The notes beneath the pieces were generated by a model. The model saw only the letters and a program-made list of their open reading frames with translations, did no database searches and was not told the DNA's origin. Source: DAINRZ01 sp964634885 (GTDB lineage: Bacteria > Bacteroidota > Ignavibacteria > Kapaibacteriales > UBA2268). Taken from it: a DNA stretch of 64,000 nucleotides. Below are positions 28,757 through 37,600 of the stretch, piece by piece. Numbering within the stretch: the first letter of the stretch is position 1; each line of letters starts with the position of its first letter. The stretch spans positions 1-64,000 of the forward strand of contig CAZWLN010000013.1 in assembly GCA_964634885.1 (NCBI GenBank), read 5' to 3'. The position numbers and the translations under genes were made by a program.

Positions 28757-29104
28757 TATTCCCTTTTCACAAATCTTCCTTCGCTGCAATAGCAAAAATA
28801 ACATAAATTTTATTAAAGTCAATAAATTAATTAAACATTTATTAGTATTTACTAAATATTTATTAATTTCAGTCGAAGTATGGGGCCGGGAACAAAAACC
28901 TGGGAATAATTGTATATTAAATATGTAAATACGGCTAATTTAAATTATTAACTACCCTATCAAAGGTTGCAGCACAAGCAGGTCTGGGACGGTACAATAT
29001 GAGCAACACCATGGCCGGAAAGCCATCATGGCCTGCAATCAACCCGCAGTAATAAAAACACAGCGCCCCGGGTCAATTCTTTTAATATTACCCAGGGGCC
29101 TGAT
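28757..29104. other. AT-rich spacer upstream of nadE, no gene seen
   Basis: The first 180 bases are very AT-rich and should hold the nadE promoter, but I see no convincing promoter boxes. The remainder carries small GC-rich inverted repeats such as GGCCGGAAAGCC near 29012. No open frame here looks coding. Confidence 0.4.
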
Positions 29105-29255
29105 AAACCCGAATTGTGCATTAGATAACCCAAAACGCGGAAAATCCAACCGCCCCCTGCCCCCTCCTTATCCAAGGCGGGGGAAAGTCGTTAAATTGCT
29201 ATATATCAATTAATAATGTGATATTTACATCTCCAAACGCATTATCAGGGATAAA
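29105..29255. repeat. Dispersed intergenic repeat, copy 1
   Basis: About 150 bp align with 39572-39725. Shared blocks include ATTGTGCATTAGA, ATCCAACC followed by C-rich CTGCCCC, CCTCCTTATC, TCGTTAA and TTGCTATATA. The CCTCCTTATC...GGGGAAA segment forms an imperfect hairpin. Both copies lie just beyond the terminator of a minus-strand gene. It is probably a small non-coding mobile or REP-like element. Confidence 0.6.
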
Positions 29256-29261
29256 AAATAA

Positions 29262-29298
29262 GAAAAAGCCCCTGCGGCTTTTGACCGGAGAGGCTTTC
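29262..29298 (-). terminator. Terminator of lipoprotein gene 1
   Basis: On the minus strand AAAGCCTCTCCGG pairs with CCGCAGGGGCTTT across a short loop, and a T-rich stretch (TTCTTATTTTTTA) follows. Nearly the same hairpin follows the other two paralogous genes. Confidence 0.75.
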
Positions 29299-29331
29299 TT
29301 CTATATTGACCAACTGTCTTTTGGGAGATGG

Positions 29332-30393
29332 TTATTCACAATCGATGGGGCACTGGAAATACCAGCCGAACTTGCTGAGGCCGATGTTCGTGAATTTCTG
29401 GTTGTCCGTGCCTTTACCCCATGCGTCATAATCGCAGGTGTGGACTGTGGGGCATGGAATCGTAACCTGGAAGTACCTGCCGTAGGTATTGTACCATTTG
29501 GTAGGGCCAACGTAGCCGGCAGTGTAGCTTAAAAACTTTACGCCTTTAATATTCATCATAAGATAGAGAGGGGTAACTCCGCACTGATAGTTGAACTTGG
29601 TTTTCAGTTCGCTCAGCGGAATCACGAATTTATTATTCTGGAAATACGAGCCGTTATGATGATAATCAAATAACAGAGGATAGGGCAAATGTGTAATGGG
29701 AGCTGCGGGAATATCGCTTAAATTATTAACGATCTCAAGATGGGCGTATTCAAGGGTATAGCCGTTTGTAAAGGAATAGCTTACTTCGAGGTTGCTGTTG
29801 TTTACTTTGACAACTACGTCGCCTTTGTCCTGGCTTGTCACATTGTCATAGATGTTCTGTGTGCAAAGAGTTGCGCTGACAGGTGTCTCTTCGCCGCAAT
29901 GTTCGTCGCAGGTATCCTGTGCATTGGCCCAAACGGCGAAGTTCAGGTTGTCGTTGCAATACCAGCCGCTCTGGTATGGATAGATAATGTAATTGGTACC
30001 GACACCGACTTCGTAGATGTCCAGGTCAGAAAACTGAGCAGGATTGGCACTGATATTCTTCAGGTCGATGATATTTTTACCTACCCAAACCCTGATGTCG
30101 TTCAATTTCCAGCATTCGGCAACGTTACTGACAAATACCCAGCAACCACCGCAAACAGTATAAACAGTTACATCTGCAATTTTTGTATTTGTACCGTTAA
30201 CATTAACCGTCAGGTCTGTGGTAATGCCGGGATTCCAGGCCTGAGTTTCAGTTTTTACGTCCTTGACGTCTGCTTCCAAACAGGGTACCGTCTTTGTTTC
30301 GGCAACACCATTGTCGCCGTCTTTCAGCATATCACACCCGGTATTCAGGAATTGAACGCCAATAATAATTAATGCAAGAACAATTTTTTTCAT
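29332..30393 (-). CDS. Cysteine-rich lipoprotein, tandem paralogue 1
   Basis: This 353-aa protein has a lipoprotein signal peptide (VQFLNTGC, lipid-modified Cys about 20) and an AGGAG ribosome binding site. Two similar beta-rich halves are visible. The first (about 50-165) has YTVCGGCWVFVSN and ends NFAVWANAQDTC. The second (about 185-300) has LEVSYSFTNGYTLEYAHLEI and FDYHH. The tail is conserved (CDYDAWGKGTDNQ, KFGWYFQCPIDC). Besides the lipidated Cys, about twelve cysteines are shared by all three paralogues, enough for six disulfides. CGGC lacks the downstream His of a haem motif. I do not recognise the family. It is the most divergent of the three copies. Confidence 0.85.
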   Translation of the reverse strand: MKKIVLALIIIGVQFLNTGCDMLKDGDNGVAETKTVPCLEADVKDVKTETQAWNPGITTDLTVNVNGTNTKIADVTVYTVCGGCWVFVSNVAECWKLNDIRVWVGKNIIDLKNISANPAQFSDLDIYEVGVGTNYIIYPYQSGWYCNDNLNFAVWANAQDTCDEHCGEETPVSATLCTQNIYDNVTSQDKGDVVVKVNNSNLEVSYSFTNGYTLEYAHLEIVNNLSDIPAAPITHLPYPLLFDYHHNGSYFQNNKFVIPLSELKTKFNYQCGVTPLYLMMNIKGVKFLSYTAGYVGPTKWYNTYGRYFQVTIPCPTVHTCDYDAWGKGTDNQKFTNIGLSKFGWYFQCPIDCE

Positions 30394-30486
30394 ATTTCTC
30401 CTAAAAGTTAATTCTTGAAATATACAATTAAATTACCAAGGTGCAATTATATGAAATTAATGGATTTAATAAAATAGAGTAAAATT

Positions 30487-30539
30487 GGTATATTAACAAA
30501 ATACCGGTTTTCAGGGACAGCAATCAGTGAAAACGCTGA
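30487..30539. repeat. Double-hairpin element, copy A
   Basis: GGTAT pairs with ATACC (30487-30505), followed by the constant ACCGGTTTTC and a second hairpin TCAGTG-AAAA-CGCTGA (30524-30539). The element lies about 95-145 bp upstream of lipoprotein gene 1. The same layout precedes the other two paralogues. Confidence 0.6.
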
Positions 30540-30703
30540 ACCGCAGCATTTGAAAATGTTACAAATGCCTGAACGGACGTCAGGGCCTGCACCTCAAAAG
30601 CCAACAATCACAAGCCTTTACCGGTAATCGACCCGACTTAACTTATAATTATAAAAATGCAGAAGAATCCAATTGAAATTATAATGTAATAGTACCTGAT
30701 TTA

Positions 30704-31109
30704 AGATGGACTCCACCTCAAAGGTGGTGTATATCACCCAAAAAGTCGGACANNNNNNNNNNNNNNNNNNNNNNNNNNNNNNNNNNNNNNNNNNNNNNNN
30801 NNNNNNNNNNNNNNNNNNNNNNNNNNNNNNNNNNNNNNNNNNNNNNNNNNNNATCACCCAAAAAGTCGGACAAGCTTCGAAAGGTTTTTGCAGGATAATC
30901 AGATTTAAGATGGACTCCACCTCAAAGGTGGTGTATATCACCCAAAAAGTCGGACAAGCTTCGAAAGGTTTTTGCAGGATAATCAGATTTATGATGGACT
31001 CCACCTCACTGTTGGTGTATATCACCCAAAAAGTCGGACAAGCTTAGAAAGGTTTTTGCAGGTTCACCTGATTTAAGATGGACTCCACCTCAAAGGTGGA
31101 GTCCATCTT
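30704..31109. repeat. 84-bp tandem repeat array interrupted by an assembly gap
   Basis: The unit ATGGACTCCACCTC... recurs at 30706, 30910, 30994 and 31078, an exact 84-bp period to the right of the gap. Each unit holds CCACCTCAAAGGTGG, ATCACCCAAAAAGTCGGACA and AAAGGTTTTTGCAGG. The array ends at 31075-31109 in a perfect inverted repeat with 15-bp arms (AAGATGGACTCCACC / GGTGGAGTCCATCTT). Because 84 is divisible by three the array stays open in some frames, but I see no start context or signal for a gene. Confidence 0.85.
30753..30852. other. Assembly gap of 100 N
   Basis: Exactly 100 N. Both edges carry the same ATCACCCAAAAAGTCGGACA repeat segment, so the gap is caused by the 84-bp array. The round number suggests a placeholder, so the true copy number and distance are unknown. 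Confidence 0.95.
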
Positions 31110-31195
31110 CCGAAACATAGCGAATAGCCATATTACTTTTCACTTTTTCATTCATCCCCGGGTAATACATCTTTCCCGAAAGAAGTTAAATGTGC

Positions 31196-31231
31196 GAAAG
31201 CCCCTCCGGCTTATGTACCGGAGAGGCTTTC
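31196..31231 (-). terminator. Terminator of lipoprotein gene 2
   Basis: GAAAGCCTCTCCGG pairs with CCGGAGGGGCTTTC on the minus strand, 33 bp beyond the stop. The T-run is weak. The same hairpin follows lipoprotein genes 1 and 3. Confidence 0.7.
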
Positions 31232-31264
31232 ATCTATGAGGTTTACTACTACTTTTTCAAGGTA

Positions 31265-32338
31265 TTAATCGCATACGATGGGGCACTGGAAGTACCAGCC
31301 GAATTTCTGAACATTGATGTCCCTGAATTCCTGGTCGTCTGTACCTTTACCCCATGCGTCATACTCGCAGGATGTATAGGTGGGGCAAGGCATCTTGAAT
31401 TTCAGGTACTTGACCGGGTAAACGCAACCGAAATTCCAGTCAATTTCTCCACCCCAGATCGATTCTGTCGTGTGGTTTTTCTTAATTGTTGCATGTACCA
31501 GTGTGTAGAGCCAGTCCTGGCCGCAGACGTAATGGAGCCTGTTGTTGAGAACACTAAGAGGAATGGTAAAGGTTTTTGTAGTAGAATTGTAATAAGCAGA
31601 TGTGTGGTTGTAGTCGAAAAGGGAAACATTGGGCAGGTGATTGCCGCCGTTAACCGGAACGCTGCTGATGCTCTTCTCAATTTCCAGATGAGCATCCTGA
31701 ATGTTCCAACCGGAAATAAGATTATACTTTACAATAAGGTTGCCATTGTTTACAAGAACATTGACAGAGCCACGGTTGTTCCCATTCTCTGAGGTGAGAG
31801 CCCAGTTACCGATTACTGCATTGACAGGAATCTCCTGGCCACAGTCTTCGTTGCAGGTGTCTTTAGCATTAGCCCATACGGCATAGTTCAGCATATCGCC
31901 GCAATACCAGTCTGTTTCATAGGGGAAGACAATATAATTGCTTCCGACTTCAACACTGTGAATTTCCAGGTCGGGGAATTGGGAAGGATCGGCGTTAATG
32001 GACTTCAGGCTGCTAATATTTTTCCCTATCCATATTCTAATATCTTTCAGTTCCCAGCAGCTGGCAACATTTGTTACATAAACCCAGCAACCGCCGCAGA
32101 TGGTATATACTGTAACATCGGCAATTTTGACATTTTCGCCGTTAACTTTTACGGTCAGGTCTGTTGTAATACCCGGTGTCCAGGACTGTGTCCGGGCATT
32201 GCCGTTTTTAACTTCTTCCATGCAGGGTGTTTTCTTTGCCATATCTACAGGACTGGTAGTTCCGTCTGTTAACATGTCGCAACCTGTAACAAAAAGTTGA
32301 ATTCCAAAGATCATTAATGCGATGAGGAGCTTTTTCAT
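31265..32338 (-). CDS. Cysteine-rich lipoprotein, tandem paralogue 2
   Basis: This 357-aa protein closely resembles paralogue 3 (33153-34223). It shares the lipobox IQLFVTGC, the block TPCMEEVKNGN, YTICGGCWVYVTNVASC, FPYETDWYCGDMLNYAVW and the tail KFGWYFQCPIVCD. The N- and C-terminal halves again look like duplicated beta-sandwich domains. One extra cysteine (WNFGCVYP) is unique to this copy. It has its own upstream double-hairpin element and its own terminator, so it is probably transcribed separately. Function is unknown; surface exposure is an inference from the lipoprotein signal and the cysteine content. Confidence 0.87.
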   Translation of the reverse strand: MKKLLIALMIFGIQLFVTGCDMLTDGTTSPVDMAKKTPCMEEVKNGNARTQSWTPGITTDLTVKVNGENVKIADVTVYTICGGCWVYVTNVASCWELKDIRIWIGKNISSLKSINADPSQFPDLEIHSVEVGSNYIVFPYETDWYCGDMLNYAVWANAKDTCNEDCGQEIPVNAVIGNWALTSENGNNRGSVNVLVNNGNLIVKYNLISGWNIQDAHLEIEKSISSVPVNGGNHLPNVSLFDYNHTSAYYNSTTKTFTIPLSVLNNRLHYVCGQDWLYTLVHATIKKNHTTESIWGGEIDWNFGCVYPVKYLKFKMPCPTYTSCEYDAWGKGTDDQEFRDINVQKFGWYFQCPIVCD

Positions 32339-32431
32339 TTTTTTACCTTACTAAATAGATTAACAAATTATTATCAAAAATTCTGTTACAATTATATGGA
32401 ATTAATAGGTTTAATAAAATAGAGAGAAATT

Positions 32432-32484
32432 GGTATATTTTCAAAATACCGGTTTTCATGGAATTCATTCAGTGAAATCACTGA
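32432..32484. repeat. Double-hairpin element, copy B
   Basis: GGTATATT-TTC-AAAATACC (32432-32450) is followed by GGTTTTCATGG and a perfect TCAGTG-AAAT-CACTGA hairpin (32469-32484). It lies about 95-145 bp upstream of lipoprotein gene 2. Flanking bases (AATAAAATAGAG to the left) are also shared with copies A and C. Confidence 0.65.
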
Positions 32485-32682
32485 ACCGGAGCATTAGAAA
32501 ATGTTACAAAAGCCTGAATGGCCGTCTGGGCCTGCACCTCAAAAACCATAAACCACGGGCCTTATTGCCGGCAATCAGCCCCAACATTGACTTAGAATAT
32601 AAAACAATGTAAAGGAGTCCATTTGTAGTAATAATGTATTGGTATTATCGAAATAATGAATTCTCTGATGACCTGATTTATT

Positions 32683-32714
32683 ATGGACGACACCTCTCTG
32701 GTGGAGTCCATCTT
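32683..32714. repeat. Degenerate single copy of the 84-bp array end
   Basis: ATGGAC...CACC and GGTGGAGTCCATCTT form an imperfect inverted repeat. It matches the terminal palindrome at 31075-31109, and both are preceded by CCTGATTTA. It sits at the equivalent place of the next duplicated unit, suggesting the array grew from one ancestral element. Confidence 0.6.
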
Positions 32715-33083
32715 CAGACGAATAAGAAATATATTCTATCTGTACTAAATAGTGAATAGCCATATTACTTTTCCATCTTTTCATTCATCTCCAGGTCACC
32801 ACCTATCTCGTCCTGAATCTCAGCCTACCACGTCTGGGGTTGAATATCTGTAATGCGAATGGCTCAATGACTATTGATTGTCTCAGTACATAGAATTCTT
32901 ATTCTTTTCAGGGAACAGAAGGACATGGATGCCTTCAAACTTCAACCCGGGTAAACCATCCTGGCCATTCATTGCAATATTTATTTCTTGCTTAATCCCC
33001 CAAAATATCAATGTGTGCCTTTTAAATCCACATTTCATTTTTACCTTGTCCCCAAATAATCAACCTGTCCCCATCAAAAGTGC
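32715..33083. other. Spacer without recognisable features
   Basis: I see no gene, promoter box or repeat that I can support. The small open frames on either strand have no start context and no compositional signal of coding. Confidence 0.4.
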
Positions 33084-33119
33084 AAAAGCCCCTCCGGCTT
33101 TTGTTCCGGAGAGGCTTTC
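33084..33119 (-). terminator. Terminator of lipoprotein gene 3
   Basis: AAAGCCTCTCCGG pairs with CCGGAGGGGCTTTT on the minus strand, 33 bp beyond the stop. It is nearly identical to the hairpin at 31196-31231. Confidence 0.7.
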
Positions 33120-33152
33120 ATCTATGTGGATTTACTACTACTTTTCAGGCAA

Positions 33153-34223
33153 TCAGTCGCAGATGATGGGACACTGGAAGTACCAGCCAAACTTGGTTAC
33201 ATTAATGTCCCTGAATTCCTGGTTGTCCGTACCTTTACCCCATGCGTCGTATTCACAGCTGTGAACGGTAGTGCAGGGCATCTTGAATTTCAGGTATTTT
33301 ACCCAAGTATTGTGACCCCAGTTGCGATCACCAGCCCATGCTGTTTCACTTGAATAGCCTTTTTTAACAGTAGCATGAGCCAGAGCGTATATCCAATCTT
33401 CATTGCAAACATAGTTAAGTCTGTCCTGAAGTTCGGAAAGGGGGATTGTGAATGTATTGTCATGGAAATAATCATTGTCGGTATGATGATAATCAAACTG
33501 GCCGGGAATCGGTTTGTGGTTTCCGGCAACGGGAACATCGTCAAGATCTGTAACGAGCTCAAGGTGAGCTTCATTCAATGACCAGCCGTTCTGCATAATA
33601 TACTGGACGACCAGGCTGCCGTCGCTAACGGAGAATTTGACATCACCGACGTCGAATCCTGTTTGGCTTGCCAGCAACTGCCATGTACCGATTACTGCCG
33701 TTACTGTTTCTTCCTGGCCGCAATCCGTGTCGCATGTGTCTTTAGCGTTTGCCCAAACCGCGTAGTTCAGCATGTCGCCGCAATACCAGCCTGTTTCGTA
33801 GGGGAAGACGATGTAATTGGTACCAACGTCAACACTGTGTACTTCCAGGTCGGGGAATTGCGAAGGATCGGCGTTGATGGCTTTCAGTGCGTTAATGTCT
33901 TTGCCAATCCATATCTTGATGTCTTTCAGTTCCCAGCAGGTGGCAACATTGGACACATAGACCCAGCATCCGCCGCATATCGTGTAAACGGTAACGTCGG
34001 CAATTTTGACATTTTCATTGTTAACGTTGACGGTCAGGTCAGTTGTAATGCCCGGAGTCCATGCCTGTGTCTCCGAATTGCCGTTCTTAACTTCTTCCAT
34101 GCAGGGAGTTTTCTTAGCCATATCAACAGGATTGGTATTACTGTCCTGTAACATATCACAACCCGTAATGAAGAGCTGTATTCCTAAGAACATAATTGCG
34201 AAAAGGACTTTTTTCATATTCAT
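33153..34223 (-). CDS. Cysteine-rich lipoprotein, tandem paralogue 3
   Basis: This 356-aa protein has the lipobox IQLFITGC and 13 cysteines: the lipidated one plus twelve conserved in all three copies. Its halves align with each other. YTICGGCWVYVSN...LKDIKIWIG...YAVWANAK in the first corresponds to LVVQYIMQNGWSLNEAHLEL...FDYHH...WIYALAHATVK in the second. The tail ends KFGWYFQCPIICD. It is the copy nearest the usher-like gene, which ends 388 bp upstream on the same strand. That neighbourhood makes it a candidate partner of the chaperone-usher-like pair, but the lipoprotein signal is not what a classical pilin would have. Confidence 0.87.
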   Translation of the reverse strand: MNMKKVLFAIMFLGIQLFITGCDMLQDSNTNPVDMAKKTPCMEEVKNGNSETQAWTPGITTDLTVNVNNENVKIADVTVYTICGGCWVYVSNVATCWELKDIKIWIGKDINALKAINADPSQFPDLEVHSVDVGTNYIVFPYETGWYCGDMLNYAVWANAKDTCDTDCGQEETVTAVIGTWQLLASQTGFDVGDVKFSVSDGSLVVQYIMQNGWSLNEAHLELVTDLDDVPVAGNHKPIPGQFDYHHTDNDYFHDNTFTIPLSELQDRLNYVCNEDWIYALAHATVKKGYSSETAWAGDRNWGHNTWVKYLKFKMPCTTVHSCEYDAWGKGTDNQEFRDINVTKFGWYFQCPIICD

Positions 34224-34310
34224 ATCCTATAATATTATTACTAATTTAATTATCAAATTTCTTGATGCAATAATATGTATTTATCATGTTTAATAAAATA
34301 GAGTGAAATT

Positions 34311-34363
34311 GGTAATTTTTAAAAATACCGGTTTTCATGGAAGGACATCAGTGAAATCACTGA
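34311..34363. repeat. Double-hairpin element, copy C
   Basis: GGTAATTTTTAAAAATACCGG (34311-34331), then TTTTCATGG and a perfect TCAGTG-AAAT-CACTGA hairpin (34348-34363). It lies about 90-140 bp upstream of lipoprotein gene 3. The rest of 34224-34611 holds the usher-gene terminator and otherwise nothing I recognise. Confidence 0.65.
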
Positions 34364-34540
34364 ATATTCGAACCGGCAATTTTCAGAAGATGCCTGATAA
34401 TCCTTTGCAGGAGGGAACTTCCGAAACCAGTGAGTATTTCTGTTATTTTCATTAAGCCGGCAATTTCAGGCTATACCGTAGAGAAGTAATTATGGTTTGA
34501 ACCCAATCCATAGAATCTGCCTTTGGAAGCCGGACATATA

Positions 34541-34578
34541 AAAAATGAAACCAGGATCAGGCAGAAACCGGACCCTGG
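34541..34578 (-). terminator. Terminator of the usher-like gene
   Basis: On the minus strand CCAGGGTC pairs with GATCCTGG (one G-T pair) around a 12-base loop, followed by TTTCATTTTTT. It begins 33 bp after the stop at 34612. It separates the usher transcript from the lipoprotein genes. Confidence 0.8.
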
Positions 34579-34611
34579 CTATTTATAATTATATTGCAAC
34601 AGTAGTGGCTG

Positions 34612-37600
34612 CTACTCGATTATCTTCACTTCCAGGCGCCTGTTGCGTTTAGAATTGCTGCCCAACTGCGGGTTAGTCTCTTCGATGGGCTGGAGAGACC
34701 CCTTGTAGATTGTAAATATCCTGTCTTCAGGTACTCCCTTAGAGGTAAGAAACTTCATTGCGGCTTCAGCACGTTTCTTGGATATGTCATAGGCCTTATC
34801 GATCTCGTCGAAAGGATCGGAGTGAGAAATGATCTCGACGTAAGATTTCGGATTCGCCAGCATATATTGTTGTATGCTCGTCAGATAGATCTTCATTTCG
34901 ATTGTCAGCCCGTTGTCGTCTTTTACGTCGTACAGTATTACCCTTGTCACATTCGGTATTATCTTCTCATTGTTGTCAGCGCTGTTCCGGTCGTCCGGAT
35001 TGACGGAACCAATCGAAGACTCACCTGGATTGGATCCTGTCGAATCGGCGTCGGTACTGCCGGAAGGAGGAATGTCCACATTAGGAATGGTCAGTGGTGG
35101 GGTCGTCCCTCCGTCGGGAACAACCGCAGCGGTAGTGTCAACTGCAGGCGTATCCGGCGTTGTGGGAACGACATCCGGAACGACAGCAACAGTAGAATCG
35201 ACAGTCGGCGTTTCAATGGGTGTAGTCGCATCGACATCCGGGATTGCAGCAGCCGTCGTATCTACCGAAGGCGAACTTGAGACGACAGAATCGATTGCGG
35301 GTTTAACAGTTGCGCTCGAATCGACAAGCGGCTTTTTCAAGGCGCTGGTGTCAATCCTGTTTGTACCGATGGAGCTTTCGCCCGTATTTGCAGCTACGCT
35401 GTCCAAGCGGCTAAAGTCAATATTGCTAACTCTCTTATTCTTTTTAATTTCAGCCAGTACATTCTGGGGTACGTTCAATGTACCGTCTTCAGTAAGGTAC
35501 TTCTCCAATTGCTTTGGAACCAGAACGATGTTCACATCGCTGACGAAATCGCCTTCACCGGTTTTGTTAACTGTGAAATTAATGGGCTTTGACTGCACTG
35601 ACTCAAGAATATTCTGCTGCATCGTATCGATATATGCGTAGTAATCGCCCGGAGGGACACCCATCATATAGAATGAACCATCGGTGAACACCGGGAAGAC
35701 TTCATGGTATGAATTGACGGTAGTATCCTTGGCAACTACATGTATTTGCACACGTGATTGAGAGAACGACGAGACGCCGTTATTCAGGGAGACCTGGCCT
35801 TCGATTACACCTGAAGCATAGCATGGGATATTGATAGGCTTGTAAACATTAGGGTCAGAAACCAGTGAGAATTCGGTTTGTGTGGGAACAAGCAAGGGGT
35901 TACGGAAAGATTTCCTGTCAACGATGACATTATACCTGCCGTAGGGATCGAGATTGTAAGCACGCCTTACATCGCCTTCACGGTTCTTGTCGAAAGAAGC
36001 GACGTCAACCATCTCAGACCTGACACCGGGAATAAGTTCTTCATTGTCATTGAATTCATTGTCGCCGTTGGCGTCGATGTAGTATCGGAAGGAAGCAGCG
36101 CCTTTACCGACAGAAGAACCGCCGGTCGGGTTGTTGAACAGGAAGTCGTTCGTACCGCTGTCAAAGCCCAAAACGCCGGTAATACCTTCTGTGAAGGAGA
36201 CACCGCCACTTGTGGCCGACAACACCGTTTTGTTGTCGAACCAGTCAAGGCTGTGGTCGTACCTGAGTTCAGTCCTGAAATCCTTAGTAGGAATGGCATA
36301 TTCACAACGAAGGACAAATGTACCTGCGTCTTTGATGCCCTGTGTAATCTGCAGATTGCAGAAACTGAAAGCGCCGGCGTTGATACTGTAACCGGTAGTC
36401 AGTGCAAAATAGGTTGGAGTCAACTGCCTCCAGATGACCTTGGGAGATTCGCGCCAGATATATCTTATCGCAGGAAGTAAGCTGTGCCCGTATGAAGTTG
36501 AAGAATCCGTCGCAACGATGGTTCCCTTATATCCTATGTCGTACATCATCTGGTCTATTGTGAAAGACAGCCTTGTGTTGAATTTAATCTGGTCAAAATT
36601 GGAAAATTCGGTATAATAGACATTGAATCCCATCTGGAAAGGTAATTTCAATGCATAGGGCAAAGCGCCGGTAAAGCTTGCATAGCTCCTGGCGCCCTGG
36701 CTGTTAACTTCCGAAGTGGAGAAATACCTTGAATAATCGAGGTTATAGCTGCCCCAGTCAGAGAAGTTAGTGTAGAGGTTTGCGTTAATATACCTGTCGG
36801 GAGAAAAACCGATAGTTGGAACGACAGCGCCTTTGAACAAGCGGAAAGAAATATTATCATAATAGTTAATGTAATCTGACTGGTCCGAATAGACAACACC
36901 GAAATCATTGGTAATCCATTCGGTTAAGCCGATGGCAGCACGTCCGTCATATATAATGTCATAGACCTGGGCGCCGGTGGAATCGAGATAATAGGGCATT
37001 ACACCGGCACTGAGCGAATATTTTATCTCCCAGGGCCTCAGGAACTTAGGAGATATCTGAATCAGATCGTTCTTACGGTTAAATTCCCCTTTGGGGCCGA
37101 ATTCCCTGAGTTCAATATTGTTTGCTCCATACTGCATCGGGACAGAGAATTTGTAATTACCCATGGGGTCGGCAAGGGCGTGGTCGTACAATACATTGTT
37201 AAGCCACAGTTCTACCTGCCAGTCAGGATTGGTTTTATCTTCAATATCGTTGTAAACATAGTGGAAACCGGTCAAAGGCCTCTCGTTCGAGATGGACACG
37301 CCTCTGATTGTCGTGGTCGGAAGAGAGCTGTTCAGATAGCTTCTTGGAGCGAAGTCTCCGGCAACAATCTGTGTCAGGTATGGATTGTCCCCAAGATAAT
37401 ACACCCATGAACCGCTCCAGTCATACATAATTGAATTCGAGTAGCCGCTGCCTGAAGAGTTGGTTTTGGTACGTGAATAGGTAGCGTAGCCCAGTAAGTT
37501 CAAACTGCCGCCGATAACCTCCAGTCCGAGATTGAGGTTACCGTTGACAACCAGGTCCAGATTGTCGTCAGTACTAAAGGAAAGGTTGTAGCGGGACAGG

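Noticed and set aside
30618..31047. Open frames on both strands running through the N gap
   Set aside because: They stay open because the repeat period (84) is a multiple of three and N codons cannot be stops. There is no start context or protein-like composition.
30704..31109. CRISPR array
   Set aside because: The whole 84-bp unit is conserved, with no variable spacers of constant length, and no cas gene is present.
30704..31109. Integron attC sites
   Set aside because: The unit lacks the GTTRRRY/RYYYAAC end boxes, there is no integrase gene, and units are identical instead of flanking cassettes.
29332..34223. c-type cytochrome in the CGGC lipoproteins
   Set aside because: A haem-binding motif needs CxxCH. 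Here CGGC is followed by W and no other CxxCH occurs.
29332..34223. Lipoproteins as classical pilins of the usher
   Set aside because: They carry lipoprotein signals and no visible donor strand at the mature N-terminus, so a pilin call is not supported, although a link to the usher remains possible.
34913..35641. 242-codon plus-strand frame opposite the usher linker
   Set aside because: It arises from the reverse complement of the Pro/Thr/Asp-rich linker; low-complexity shadow.
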